Shown here piece after piece: positions 1 through 7,729 of a stretch of DNA of 12,797 nt (its first letter is position 1; each line of letters begins with the position of its first letter). Position numbers and translations under genes: made by a program. Source of the stretch: Dictyocoela muelleri (Eukaryota > Microsporidia); the NCBI GenBank assembly GCA_016256075.1, contig SDVU01000504.1:1-12797 (forward strand), in the 5' to 3' direction. Under the pieces are notes generated by a model. The model was given only the letters and a program-made list of their open reading frames with translations, did no database searches and was not told the origin of the DNA.

Positions 1-61
1 AATTGATAAGAATTATGATATACCTATTGAATTACATAAAACCTCTAAAAATAAAAAGTTT

Positions 62-941
62 TTGAATTTTGATTCGGGTATGGAGGATATAAATAGTATC
101 GTTGTGTTCACAACCGAAGAAAACTTAGAGCATTTTCAATACTCTAATATTGTGATATGTGATGGAACCTTCAAGTCCGCACCATCAAATTTTGAACAAC
201 TTTTCACATTTAAATCTAATGTCAGAAATACAAATCTGCCTTTGATTTATTGTTTTATGAAAAAAAACGAAGTGAGGCATGTTACAAGAACTTTTTTGGT
301 TGGTTGTCAATAGAATGTAAAGATAAATGTAAACCCAAAGACGTAATATTAGAATTTGAGGTGGCTAGTTACAAGTGTTACAAGGAGTTCTTTAAAAATT
401 CCAATTTCAATGGTTTTATTTTTTACTTAGGGCAGATAATCTGGAGAAGAATACAGATACTGAAATTTACTCAAGATTTTAAGAAAAAAGTGACAAAAAA
501 GCTTAAATTTAAAATGATACTCGCACTTGCTTTTGTTTTAGAACACGACGTCTTAATCGTGGCAGCGTCTTAAAACACATCTCATTTCTGAAGAATCATG
601 GGACGTTCTCAAGCTATTTGATTAGTTTCAAGAACAATATCTTGACTTTAATGATACAAACAAAAGCATTTCTTTTTGGAATTCTAATAAGAGAGACTTA
701 AATCAAATCCCCCATACTACCAATAGTATTGAAGGATATCATAGACATCTGAATAGCCTGTTAAAAGTGCGTTAAACATCTATTTTTTTAATTATAACTG
801 GGCTTATAAGAGAGCAGACTCTTGCTGAACAAAAATTGCTTATGTACTTACATTCATATGTCAAAGTAATCTCAGTCGATGAATTAAATCCCATTTTGGA
901 GATGTATGATAGATTCTATGGTTTGGACTTTCTTAAAAAAT
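62..941 (+). mobile_element. Decayed MULE (Mutator-like) transposase, copy 1
   Basis: Broken DNA-transposon transposase of the MULE family. The first frame (62-313) carries the first DDE aspartate in a CDGTF motif near 157-171, followed by a QLF element and a PLIYCFM stretch as in MULE cores. The reading then moves to another frame near 270 (ACYKNFFGWLS) and continues to about 573. A C-terminal part resumes around 590-941 with TTNSIEGYHRHLNSLL, the usual MULE Asn-Glu-x-x-His region, and ends YGLDFLKK-stop. At least two frame changes and one internal stop (after LLKVR) break it. The second acidic motif reads LEFE instead of the usual DFE, and the C-x-F-H signature reads F-x-F-Y, so the copy has also lost catalytic or metal-site residues. 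The 5' end lies near or beyond the window edge. No terminal inverted repeats were identified. Family call is from recognised motifs, not a search. Confidence 0.8.
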
Positions 942-1030
942 AGTTTTTAATTATAATTGGGAATTGTTTAAAATTTTTTAAAATTTTTTAAGGGTAAATA
1001 AAATTGGGCGATTTTTACGCTTAAAGTTAA

Positions 1031-1325
1031 AACTAATTAAGACATGGTCTAATATAACAATGAAGCAGAAGAAACTCTCCTAGCTGTGTAGATGAGTGCG
1101 GCGACGCATCACGGAAAAAGTAGTGAAAAATAAAAATTCATGAAAAGCCACAAATGACCTGTATCCTGCTGATTCATTGATAAAACGAAGATCGCATATA
1201 CAGGTTGCTTCTGAGTAGCTTTGGAAGTGACGTATTATTGGAGCACCAAGAACCAAAGGTCACAGACCATGGTAGGAGAGAAATCTCCGGGACGGCAGCT
1301 ATGGATGTTGTCAACATGTAATATA
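1031..1325 (+). mobile_element. SINE-like repeat, copy A (body only)
   Basis: One of five clear copies of a dispersed repeat. It starts at ACTAATTAAGACATGGTCT and ends at GGATGTTGTCAACATGTAAT. Blocks shared with the others include AATGAAGCAGAAGAAACTCT, AAGTAGTGAAAAATAAAAA, GATTCATTGATAAAACGA, GAGTAGCTT and AAGAACCAAAGGTC. There is no tRNA-like head: the sequence upstream is MULE coding sequence plus about 90 bases of AT-rich DNA that may hold a remnant of the linker (AATTGGGAATTG near 955). Possible folds are an 8-bp stem between 1157-1164 and 1198-1205 (ACCTGTAT / ATACAGGT) enclosing the best conserved block, a small hairpin 1096-1109 closed by a GCGA tetraloop, and a terminal palindrome ATGTTG-T-CAACAT near 1304-1316. 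No convincing target-site duplication was seen. Confidence 0.8.
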
Positions 1326-1480
1326 TATATTATTTAAATTATAAAAATAAAACTTTTTTTTATAAAAAATTAAATTTTAAAAATAAAAAATTATTAAAAA
1401 TTATAAAATTATAAAAATTATAAAATTATAAAATAATAAAAATTATAAATTATAAAATAAAATAAAATTATACTTCATAA
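1326..1480. repeat. AT low-complexity tract
   Basis: About 150 bases made almost entirely of A and T, with irregular reiteration of AAAATTATAA-type units. It follows directly on the 3' end of repeat copy A, so it may in part be the tail of that copy expanded by slippage. No coding content. Confidence 0.7.
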
Positions 1481-1493
1481 ATTGGTCCCGCGC

Positions 1494-1547
1494 GCTATTC
1501 GCATGTCACGCGATATTCGTATATCGTGCCATATTCGCGCTCGACAG
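1494..1547. repeat. Three 18-bp GC-rich units with TATTCG core
   Basis: TATTCG occurs at 1496, 1514 and 1532, exactly 18 bases apart, in units beginning GCTATTCGCATGTCACGC, GATATTCGTATATCGTGC and CATATTCGCGCTCGACAG. The block is CpG- and GC-rich (CCCGCGCG precedes it) against strongly AT-rich surroundings. Units agree mainly at the core and in scattered CG dinucleotides, so this is an old or selected array rather than a fresh microsatellite. Function unknown. Confidence 0.5.
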
Positions 1548-1737
1548 TTATTAAGGATTTTATATATAATTTCGAAACGAAAATAAAGGAAAATCTTAGG
1601 TGGAGATGTTAAAATCGAAATGCCGAGGATAGGTTGTCACCGATAGACTTTAATTCTTATTTCAAAAACAAATCATAATCATCGGCCCGATAAATGAAAA
1701 ATTACACAAATAATGGCACACTCTAAATTATTAGATA

Positions 1738-1885
1738 GTTAATTAAATACTTGTGAAATTAAAAATGAAAATTAAGCAACATAAAAGCAATAATACCAAT
1801 TTAACATATCGAATTCATGAATAAACCGAGATCATTTATAGATAAGGTAACTAAAATTCGAAATAGACAATAGGTAGATTCATTA
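1738..1885 (+). mobile_element. Probable decayed sixth SINE-like copy
   Basis: AGTTAATTAAATACTTGT followed by AATGAAAATTAAGCA parallels the body start of copy D (AACTAATTAAGCCTTTGT ... ATATGAAAATTAAGCA). At 1811-1846 GAATTCATGAATAAACCG then AGATCATTTATA parallels the conserved block GATTCATTGATAAAACGA ... AGATCGCATATA of copy A. The interval between these blocks is about 75 bases shorter than in the other copies, so a deletion is implied. Upstream and downstream similarity fades quickly. Found by eye; a profile search would settle it. The rest of the gene-free interval 1548-2040 is AT-rich and shows only a small inverted repeat (1957-1964 with 1983-1990). Confidence 0.35.
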
Positions 1886-2039
1886 CAGGAAATAAAAACA
1901 TCCCTGACTGTCTCAGAGTAAAATTACGTAAGAGAATTTTTTATTACATGAATCATATGAAAATGCGGGGAGTCGATTTGTAATTTTCATGTCGACATTT
2001 CGAAGGATAAATCTGATTAAATCAAAAATATGGATAATC

Positions 2040-2827
2040 GATAGATTTTCAAATCATGTCCTTTTGGTTTCTATCAGATTTTATCAATTCAAGGTTTTAT
2101 TTTTTGCAAAGCGTTACCATTATGTTTTATTCTACTAGAATCAAAAGATCAGCAAGCATATTGTGAGGCTTTAGAAAAATTTAAAACTTTTTGTGACTTT
2201 AATCCAGAATGTGTTATAATGGATTTCGAAAAAGCATTGGTAAATTCTATTAAAAAGATATTTCCGTGTTCAATAACATATGGTTGCCAGTTTCATTTTG
2301 GACAATCTTTATTCTGGTATTTAAAAGATTCATGCCGATTAAGTGGGGTTTATAATGATAACGTGTAAATAAGAAATATATTTCGAAGTGTTCTAAATTT
2401 AACTTTCTTTCTTACTGATAATTGATATGAAGAATACATAAATATAAAGGAATATGCCGAATTTTTAAAAGGAACACGACAAAATAGAACAGTTTTTTGA
2501 CTATTTTTAACGCACGTATATAGGTAAATTTATAGATAGAAAATTTATTTCTCCTCAATATTCTATTGAATTTTGGTCTTGTTATAAGCGAGTTTTATTT
2601 CATATACCTCAAACAACTAATAGTGTCAGAAGTTGACACAGCTTATTAAATCTTAGGGCCGTTATTGCTCACCCCAATTTAGAACGGTTTATCAATCTGC
2701 TTCAAAATGCAGAAAATGATGCTCATTATTGTTTAAGTCAAATAAAACAGGGAAAATATGTCCCTAATTTATCTACTGATTTACCTAAGGAAGACAAACT
2801 TTTAAATTGCCGCATAATTTTTTTTTA
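2040..2827 (+). mobile_element. Decayed MULE transposase, copy 2
   Basis: A second, different MULE transposase remnant. One frame is open 2045-2365 and reads FKSCPFGFYQILSIQGF, then PLCFILLESKDQQAY, then CVIMDFEKA and YGCQFHFGQ, which are the successive MULE core motifs including the second catalytic aspartate (DFE) and the C-x-F-H pair. An in-frame stop at 2042-2044 sits where the first CDGTF motif would be expected, so the N-terminal part and first aspartate are lost. Another stop at 2366 and frame changes follow. The C-terminal part resumes in another frame with FWSCYKRVLFHIPQTTNSV and runs to NLSTDLPKEDKLLN and a stop near 2827. Unlike copy 1 it keeps the zinc-type C/H residues. The protein differs enough from copy 1 to be a separate MULE lineage. 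Confidence 0.8.
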
Positions 2828-3014
2828 ATACGATATAAAAATTATCATAGAGCATTGCAATCTTTTTTTAATTAGAAAATCGATTATTAATTCTTAAGGC
2901 AAAAAAAAATTATTAAACTACATTTAAAAATTATAATTTTTATAAACTATTTTAGAAACTTAATCTTATTAGTATTTTATTTTCACTTTTAGAAACAGCG
3001 GATCATTTTTTTTG

Positions 3015-3059
3015 GCGAAAGTCCGCCAGTTCGCCTGCAGGCGAACCGGCGGATTGCGC
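3015..3059. repeat. GC-rich near-perfect palindrome at SINE-like copy B junction
   Basis: The core GTTCGCCTGCAGGCGAAC (3029-3046) is a perfect 18-bp palindrome. It extends, after one mismatch, to TCCGCC / GGCGGA (3022-3027 with 3048-3053) and more weakly to GCGAAA / TTGCGC. It is by far the most GC-rich segment nearby and ends exactly where repeat copy B begins. It could be the terminus of an inserted DNA element, a junction scar or a cruciform-forming site. It is not a rho-independent type terminator in any meaningful sense here. Confidence 0.75.
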
Positions 3060-3330
3060 TATAATATGACGATGAAGCAGAATGGACTCTCCTAGGTGGT
3101 GCGGGGATTAATGCGGCGACGATATCGGCAAATTAAGTAGTGAAAAAAAAATCATGATCCTAATTGCCTTATCATGTTGAGACATTTATAAAACGACAAT
3201 CGCGTATAAAGTTGGGCCTATAGTAGCTTAGAATTGACGTATAAACTGAACACTAAGAGCCAAAGGTCTAAAGGCTATGAGATGAGACAACTCTCTGGGT
3301 TGACAAATATGGACGTTGTTAACATTTAAT
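3059..3330 (+). mobile_element. SINE-like repeat, copy B (body only)
   Basis: It begins at CTATAATATGACGATGAAGC and ends at GGACGTTGTTAACATTTAAT. It shares with copies A, C, D and E the ordered blocks GATGAAGCAGAA, ACTCTCCTAGGTG, CGGCA, AAGTAGTGAAAAA, TTATAAAACGACAATCGCGT, TAGTAGCTTAGAATTGACGT, AGAGCCAAAGGTCTAAAG and GAGACAACTCTCTGGGTTGA. The first about 25 bases of the body and the whole tRNA-like head and linker are absent, replaced by the GC-rich palindrome. As with copy A, a MULE remnant in the same orientation lies just upstream. Confidence 0.8.
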
Positions 3331-3432
3331 TTATAATTAGATAGTAAAAAAATTGTTGGTATTAAACAATAAAAGGTTTTGGGCTTGTTTAAAAGATGCC
3401 TACCATCAAGGAGAGGGGTCCTTGAATTGAAA

Positions 3433-3485
3433 ATAAAAAAAAATAAATTAAAAATAAATTAAAAATAAATTAAAAATAAATTATT
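3433..3485. repeat. AAAAATAAATT 11-bp tandem repeat
   Basis: About four to five consecutive units of AAAAATAAATT lie just inside the left inverted repeat of the 3352-4205 element. Simple slippage repeat; no coding content. Confidence 0.8.
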
Positions 3486-3639
3486 AAATTATTATTTTTT
3501 TTAATTAAAATTGATTATAACTAATCAAATTCAACAATTTATTAAAATATCCACAAATATATTTTTAAATTTTCCTCATACTCAAATAAAATATACTTTT
3601 CTTTTAATTTTATTTAACTATCCAACTAACTAAATTGCA

Positions 3640-3780
3640 TCTTTTAACACCATTTTATTTTTATTTTAATATTAAAATTCGACCATAAACTCCCAATATT
3701 GTTGGTATGTGTACCATCAAGTGCTACAAAATCAAAACTGTGATTTATAAACTTATGTTGTAAACTAATTTTCAGCACAT
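3640..3780 (-). pseudogene. Possible PIF/Harbinger-type transposase scrap
   Basis: On the minus strand, near 3755 down to 3685, one frame reads SFDFVALDGTHIPTILGVYG. The LDGTHIP string resembles the first catalytic aspartate region of PIF/Harbinger DDE transposases (typically A-[IL]-DGTHIPI). The sequence upstream in the same frame (INVLKISLQHKFINH) is compatible with the family, but stops close both ends and no other motif was found. It sits inside the inverted-repeat element 3352-4205, which makes a transposase origin more believable. Evidence is a single motif. Confidence 0.35.
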
Positions 3781-4133
3781 TAATTTAAAATTTAATTTCA
3801 TTATTGTGGCATTTGACAAATTTAAAATAAATTAGGTTGCTTATAATTAATATATGCCATTAAATAGTAAATGTAATGAAAATACAGTAAAATTTCTAAT
3901 TTTTAAATTTTAGAATTACCTAAATAGACAAAACTTATAAGAACACTGTATTTTACCAGTGTAAATTTATAATTTTTTTAAAAAAAGTGCCATCACATTT
4001 TTAAACATCTTTTTGTGGCTGATAATATCTTAAGATTTATTAATAATTAAATTATGTCATCACAATTCAAAAATATTTTATCCATTAATTTTAAATTAAT
4101 ATGGGTCATTAATTAAATTTCAAAAAATAGCTT

Positions 4134-4179
4134 TTGTTTAGAAAGATGCCTACCATGAGGTAGGCATCTTTCTAAACAA
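4134..4179. repeat. Perfect 21-bp-arm hairpin at the right end of the TIR element
   Basis: Arms 4134-4154 and 4159-4179 are exact reverse complements (TTGTTTAGAAAGATGCCTACC on the left) around a 4-base loop ATGA. The right arm is the element's right terminal repeat, so the left arm is an extra inverted copy of the terminus, as in fold-back elements. Perfect pairing in a region where the distal left terminus has diverged suggests a recent inversion-duplication or gene conversion. Confidence 0.9.
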
Positions 4180-4322
4180 GCCCCAAAAGTTTAATGATTA
4201 ACAATAAAAAGTATTAAAATCAAAAATAAAAGACAATAATGATTAATAAATAAACAGTATTAAAGATCAATAATAAAAATACTAATAATTAAAAATCATT
4301 TAAAACAGAATTTTATTATTAA

Positions 4323-5405
4323 TCACAAATATTCTGAATATCTTACTTCACCTTGAATTAAAAATTTTGCTTCCGGTAACTTTGACTGTGGACACAAAAC
4401 TTTTCTTTTTTCTGCATTACTGACTACAATAAACCCGATGATTGGTGAAAGTGGAACTTCATCTCTTTCCATCGCCTGTGAAATCCCTAGAATAGATCCA
4501 CCTATTGGTTCAACATCTCGAACTTCTTGATTAAAAACTTTTCTCTCCGCACCTAATGGAAGTGCACTGGCTGGTGGTAAGTATTCATCGACAGTGACTA
4601 TTTTCATATCTTTTACGCTGACTGTGTAAGGTGTGTAAATTCCATAAAAATAATTGTGGATACGTCTATCAATGTCTCTTGCTACTTCGATATATCCAGT
4701 ATTTTGAATTTTAACTTTGTTGTTGCAATTTAGCGTATAATGCATACGTTCATTGGCAATTATGAAACAATTGTTTATTTCTAACTTATTGATAATTTCG
4801 TGATCGTTTGGCAGTAACACCAAATGTTGACAATCATTTTCTTTAGCAAGTGATTCTCCTTTTTGTAAAATTATTTTTGCTAATTTTAAAAATTGATCTT
4901 TATTTTTAATATTTGTGCTACCGTAATACCAAATATTTGGCTCTTTCAAAGTAAATCCAGTTATGACATTTTTGGATGTTGGTCCAATAAGATGAGAATT
5001 TAAAATAGTACCTATACAACCAGGGAAGAGTATATTACCGGTTTCGGGATCTAATTCAGTAATAACCACCTTTTTATGAATTCTTACTATAAAATTAGCA
5101 ATAGTTATGGTAAATGTACTTCTACCTTTTCCAACAACACCAAATGTGCCTTTAAAGTTCATATTATCAAAAATTAAGGGTATATTTGACTCATCACTAA
5201 TGTACTCGAGTGTACAGTTTTCAGTCTCCAGAAGACACCCGTGAAATGTAAATATCGCACCTGTCGTTTCTGAAAAATCGTATTCTTTATCTTGAAGAAG
5301 TTCCATTCCGCGATATTCGGCTGTCCCTTTTAAAAGTTTTATAGTGCACTTCGAGTCGCTCTCAAATCGCAATTCTGAATTTTGGTTAAGAGAAAATTGT
5401 TTCAT
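4323..5405 (-). CDS. CLP1: Clp1 family protein (pre-mRNA cleavage factor / RNA 5'-OH kinase family)
   Basis: Clp1 is a subunit of the nuclear mRNA 3'-end cleavage factor and, in animals, an RNA 5'-hydroxyl kinase also tied to tRNA splicing. The 360-residue product shows the three-part Clp1 layout: an N-terminal beta domain (about 1-75, with LLKGTAEYRGMEL and IFTFHGCLLE), a central P-loop domain (about 85-250, with ITELDPETGNILFPGCIGTI matching the LDxxQGxxxxPG region and WYYGSTN), and a C-terminal domain ending in LCPQSKLPEAKFLIQGEVRY, the family's hallmark tail. It is shorter than the usual 420-450 residues. The Walker A loop reads GVVGKGRST (89-97): arginine 95 replaces the catalytic lysine, and the loop may be shortened, so kinase activity is doubtful, as it is for yeast Clp1. 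ATG at 5405 is preceded by CCCCCA. No introns. The neighbour to the left is a TIR element, to the right a 16-bp repeat array. Confidence 0.9.
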   Translation of the reverse strand: MKQFSLNQNSELRFESDSKCTIKLLKGTAEYRGMELLQDKEYDFSETTGAIFTFHGCLLETENCTLEYISDESNIPLIFDNMNFKGTFGVVGKGRSTFTITIANFIVRIHKKVVITELDPETGNILFPGCIGTILNSHLIGPTSKNVITGFTLKEPNIWYYGSTNIKNKDQFLKLAKIILQKGESLAKENDCQHLVLLPNDHEIINKLEINNCFIIANERMHYTLNCNNKVKIQNTGYIEVARDIDRRIHNYFYGIYTPYTVSVKDMKIVTVDEYLPPASALPLGAERKVFNQEVRDVEPIGGSILGISQAMERDEVPLSPIIGFIVVSNAEKRKVLCPQSKLPEAKFLIQGEVRYSEYL

Positions 5406-5406
5406 T

Positions 5407-5411
5407 GGGGG
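5407..5411 (-). promoter_or_regulatory. C-run immediately upstream of the CLP1 ATG
   Basis: Read on the minus strand the start context is GACCCCCAATG. CCC- or GGG-like motifs next to the start codon are a described feature of microsporidian genes. Here the run stands out from AT-rich flanks and supports both the chosen start and the taxonomic guess. Its role is inferred from that pattern only. Confidence 0.45.
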
Positions 5412-5471
5412 TCAGGAATGAAGAGATTGTTAATTATTTTAAGTCATATGATTTTAAAAAGGATTTTAATT

Positions 5472-5535
5472 ATTAATGATTTAAGCCTTAATGATTTTAA
5501 GCCCTAATGATTTTAAGCCCTAATGATTTTAAATC
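5472..5535. repeat. 16-bp tandem repeat upstream of CLP1
   Basis: Four units of TAATGATTTTAAGCCC-type sequence start at 5474, 5489, 5505 and 5521 (period 15-16). The array lies 65-130 bases upstream of the CLP1 start on the minus strand and directly abuts the tRNA-like head of repeat copy C, so it may be either part of the CLP1 upstream region or a slippage product at the insertion site. Confidence 0.75.
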
Positions 5536-6045
5536 AAGTTTGTATCTCAATCTTCACAGTTTTGAATATAAATTTATTTTCATGATTCAAATTGCTTTAA
5601 ATTTATTTAATAAATAATTGGGGATGTCATTATGCGGTCATCAACTGTATAAATAATATAGAATTTATGCAGTGGTAACTTCAAAAAATAACAGGGAATG
5701 ATATTAAACGGTCAAAAACTATAGAAAAATAGTATTGAAATATAGTTGTTTTAAGTTTTAGCTGATTAAGACTTGGTCTAATCTTTTATAGTGAATCAGA
5801 AGAAACACCTAAGTGTGTAGATACCTGTAATTATGCATCTACGCAAAATATGTAGTGAAAAATAAAAATTCATGCAAAGCTTCTAATTACCTGTATCCTA
5901 ATGAGTCATTGATAAACAATAATCAGATATAAAGATGTCCCTGTTAATATTAATAGTGACTTATAATTTGAAAACAAGAAACCAATGGTCTACTGACAAT
6001 AATTAGATACAACTCTCTGAGTTGGTAATTATGCATATTATCAGT
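5536..6045 (+). mobile_element. SINE-like repeat, copy C (with decayed tRNA-like head)
   Basis: The head is at about 5536-5600: GTATCTCAATCTTCACAG and TTTTGAATATAAATTTA and ATGATTCAAATTGC align in order with the copy D head, with the A-box and B-box regions both eroded. The linker is present twice with a 73-base period: GGGGATGTCATTATGCGGTC (from 5620) and GGGAATGATATTAAACGGTC (from 5694); copies D and E have it once. The body runs from CTGATTAAGACTTGGTCTAA (5762) to about 6045. A 9-bp stem, GTGTAGAT (5815-5822) with ATCTACGC (5837-5844) plus one outer pair, falls where copies A and D have other short hairpins. Of the five clear copies this is the longest because of the linker duplication. 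Confidence 0.75.
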
Positions 6046-7700
6046 TCGTAGGAATATAAACAAAAAAAATATTTCTAAAAAATTATATTTATTTAAAATT
6101 TGATTTAAATTCAAGTTTTAAAAAAATAGTTTTCCTAATTCGTTAATAGAAGCAATTTTTTAGAATAAAGATTTTTTTTAATATTTACTGTTTTCTAAAT
6201 CAATTATATTTTCATCACAATATTAAATATCCATTTACTTTTAAAAAACCCATTTTTATATGATTTATAATTACCCATATTGATGTTAAAGATTTGCGAA
6301 GTTGGGAGTAATTTTTGTTACACTCTATAAATCCAAAATAACAATGATCTGAAAAAAAAAAGGTATTTTTGGGCTCTTATTTTTAAAAAATAAATCATTT
6401 AAATGAAAAAAATTTAAGTTTGACAAAGTTTTTAAGCACTGCATTAACTTAACAAGACTTATTTGTCCGTTATTAAAATTTTGAATAACTCTAACTATAG
6501 TTTTATCTGATTCGACCTTTTTTCTTTTATGCATTGTTTTATCACTGATATAATTGTCATCATTTCCACATCAGTTCATACGATAATTATTTAAGCCTAT
6601 TTCATAAAATGATGGTCGTGATTTTTAATGCTGATCAAAGAAAAGATTCTGACGATACTTTTTTCAATTCTTTTTAATAAAGAAAAAAAAAAGGTCATCA
6701 TGATTATTATGTGAGTTCTAAAATTCAAATTTTGCACGTTTAATTACAATACAAGTGACTTACAATTTTCATTACTATAAACTCAATTTTTATTATCATA
6801 TGTTTTCTTGTTTAAATAAAATAAATTGTCAATAGATAGTATTATCGTTTTATTTCGAGGAGTAAGACCTCTACATTTTATAATTTAAGGGTTAAAAAAA
6901 ATACTTTTTTCTGGAATAATGAATTGCGGAACAATGGCATTAGTCGTAAATTATTATATTTTTTTAAATTTTATTCTTACTTGAAATTTAATATCATTTT
7001 AAAAAACAAATTATGGTTGATGGATTTTTAATATCTATTTAAAGAGATAATAAATGAAGAGATGATATATGAAGATATAAAAAATTACCTTTTGAGACTT
7101 TTAAATTTAAGAAATAATTTAAGATACCTTATTACTTTGATTGAATAATCCTAAATCGAAATAAGCATTAAATAAATAAAAATAATTAAGATTTTTTTAT
7201 AATATGTACTGCTTATTCAATATTTTATTAAGAATAAATATATCAAAATGTAGGTGTAGTAATTAATCTTAGTAAAGGTTAATATTTTTATAAATATTAA
7301 TAACACAACTTATAAATATTATTGACGAAGCTTATAAATTAATATTTTGTAAGGTCGGATATAAAATGAATTACACGTTTTTTGCCTCTTTATTAAATAT
7401 TTTGTTGTCATCTAAAAATGAAAATTAAGAAGGGTTTATTATGCTTAGCTCAAGAGTACAGTAATTAAAATAAAGATAGTAAAAAACATTTAAAGAGAAA
7501 ATTAAAAAAAATTTGTATCGAAAAAAAAAGAAAATAATATTTTTAGAAATCAACAGGAATTTTTGTTTTCGTAAACAAAAAAATCTAAGTCAAAATGATG
7601 AAAAAGAGTAATTAAAATTTTATTGAATTAGCAATTTATAATTTATTAAAAATTAATTATGCGGACATAACAAGATTTTTATGCATTGCATAAATTCTAA
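6046..7700. other. Gene-free AT-rich intergenic stretch
   Basis: About 1.65 kb between repeat copy C and DMC1. It is dominated by A/T runs with no ORF that I consider real. A 69-codon minus-strand ORF (6325-6534) has a basic start (KRKKVESDK) and a low-complexity phenylalanine-rich end, with no recognised motif, so it is left uncalled. A weak echo of the SINE-like body start (AAAATGAAAATTAAG near 7415) is too short to call. No RNA gene or structured repeat was seen. Confidence 0.6.
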
Positions 7701-7703
7701 AAG

Positions 7704-7711
7704 TATAAATA
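7704..7711 (+). promoter_or_regulatory. TATA box of DMC1
   Basis: TATAAATA, a consensus TATA box, ends 18 bases before the ATG at 7730. Such short TATA-to-ATG spacing implies a very short 5' leader, as is usual in microsporidia. It also favours the ATG at 7730 as the start. Confidence 0.6.
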
Positions 7712-7729
7712 GAGTGAGTTTTGCATAAC

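Larger units (their letters stand above)
3352..4205. mobile_element. Inverted-repeat DNA element, about 850 bp
   Basis: The left end (3352-3404) and right end (4159-4205) are inverted copies of each other: ATTGTTGGTATTAAAC then TTTTGGGCTTGTTTAAAAG and ATGCCTACC on the left match the reverse complement of the right, with one 8-9 base indel and few substitutions. The interior is AT-rich (11-bp repeats at 3433-3485, otherwise featureless to about 4130), apart from a possible minus-strand transposase scrap near 3640-3780. No intact ORF is present. Target-site duplications are not clear because both flanks are A-rich. It is best read as a decayed or non-autonomous TIR element; the superfamily is uncertain. 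Confidence 0.65.

Noticed and set aside
6325-6534. 69-codon ORF on the minus strand
   Set aside because: No recognisable domain, low-complexity Phe/Ile/Leu-rich second half, no start-site signal; probably chance in AT-rich DNA.
7390-7500. Another decayed SINE-like copy
   Set aside because: AATGAAAATTAAG and a weak AAAATAAAGATAGT match the body start, but nothing further downstream aligns; it could be chance in A-rich DNA.
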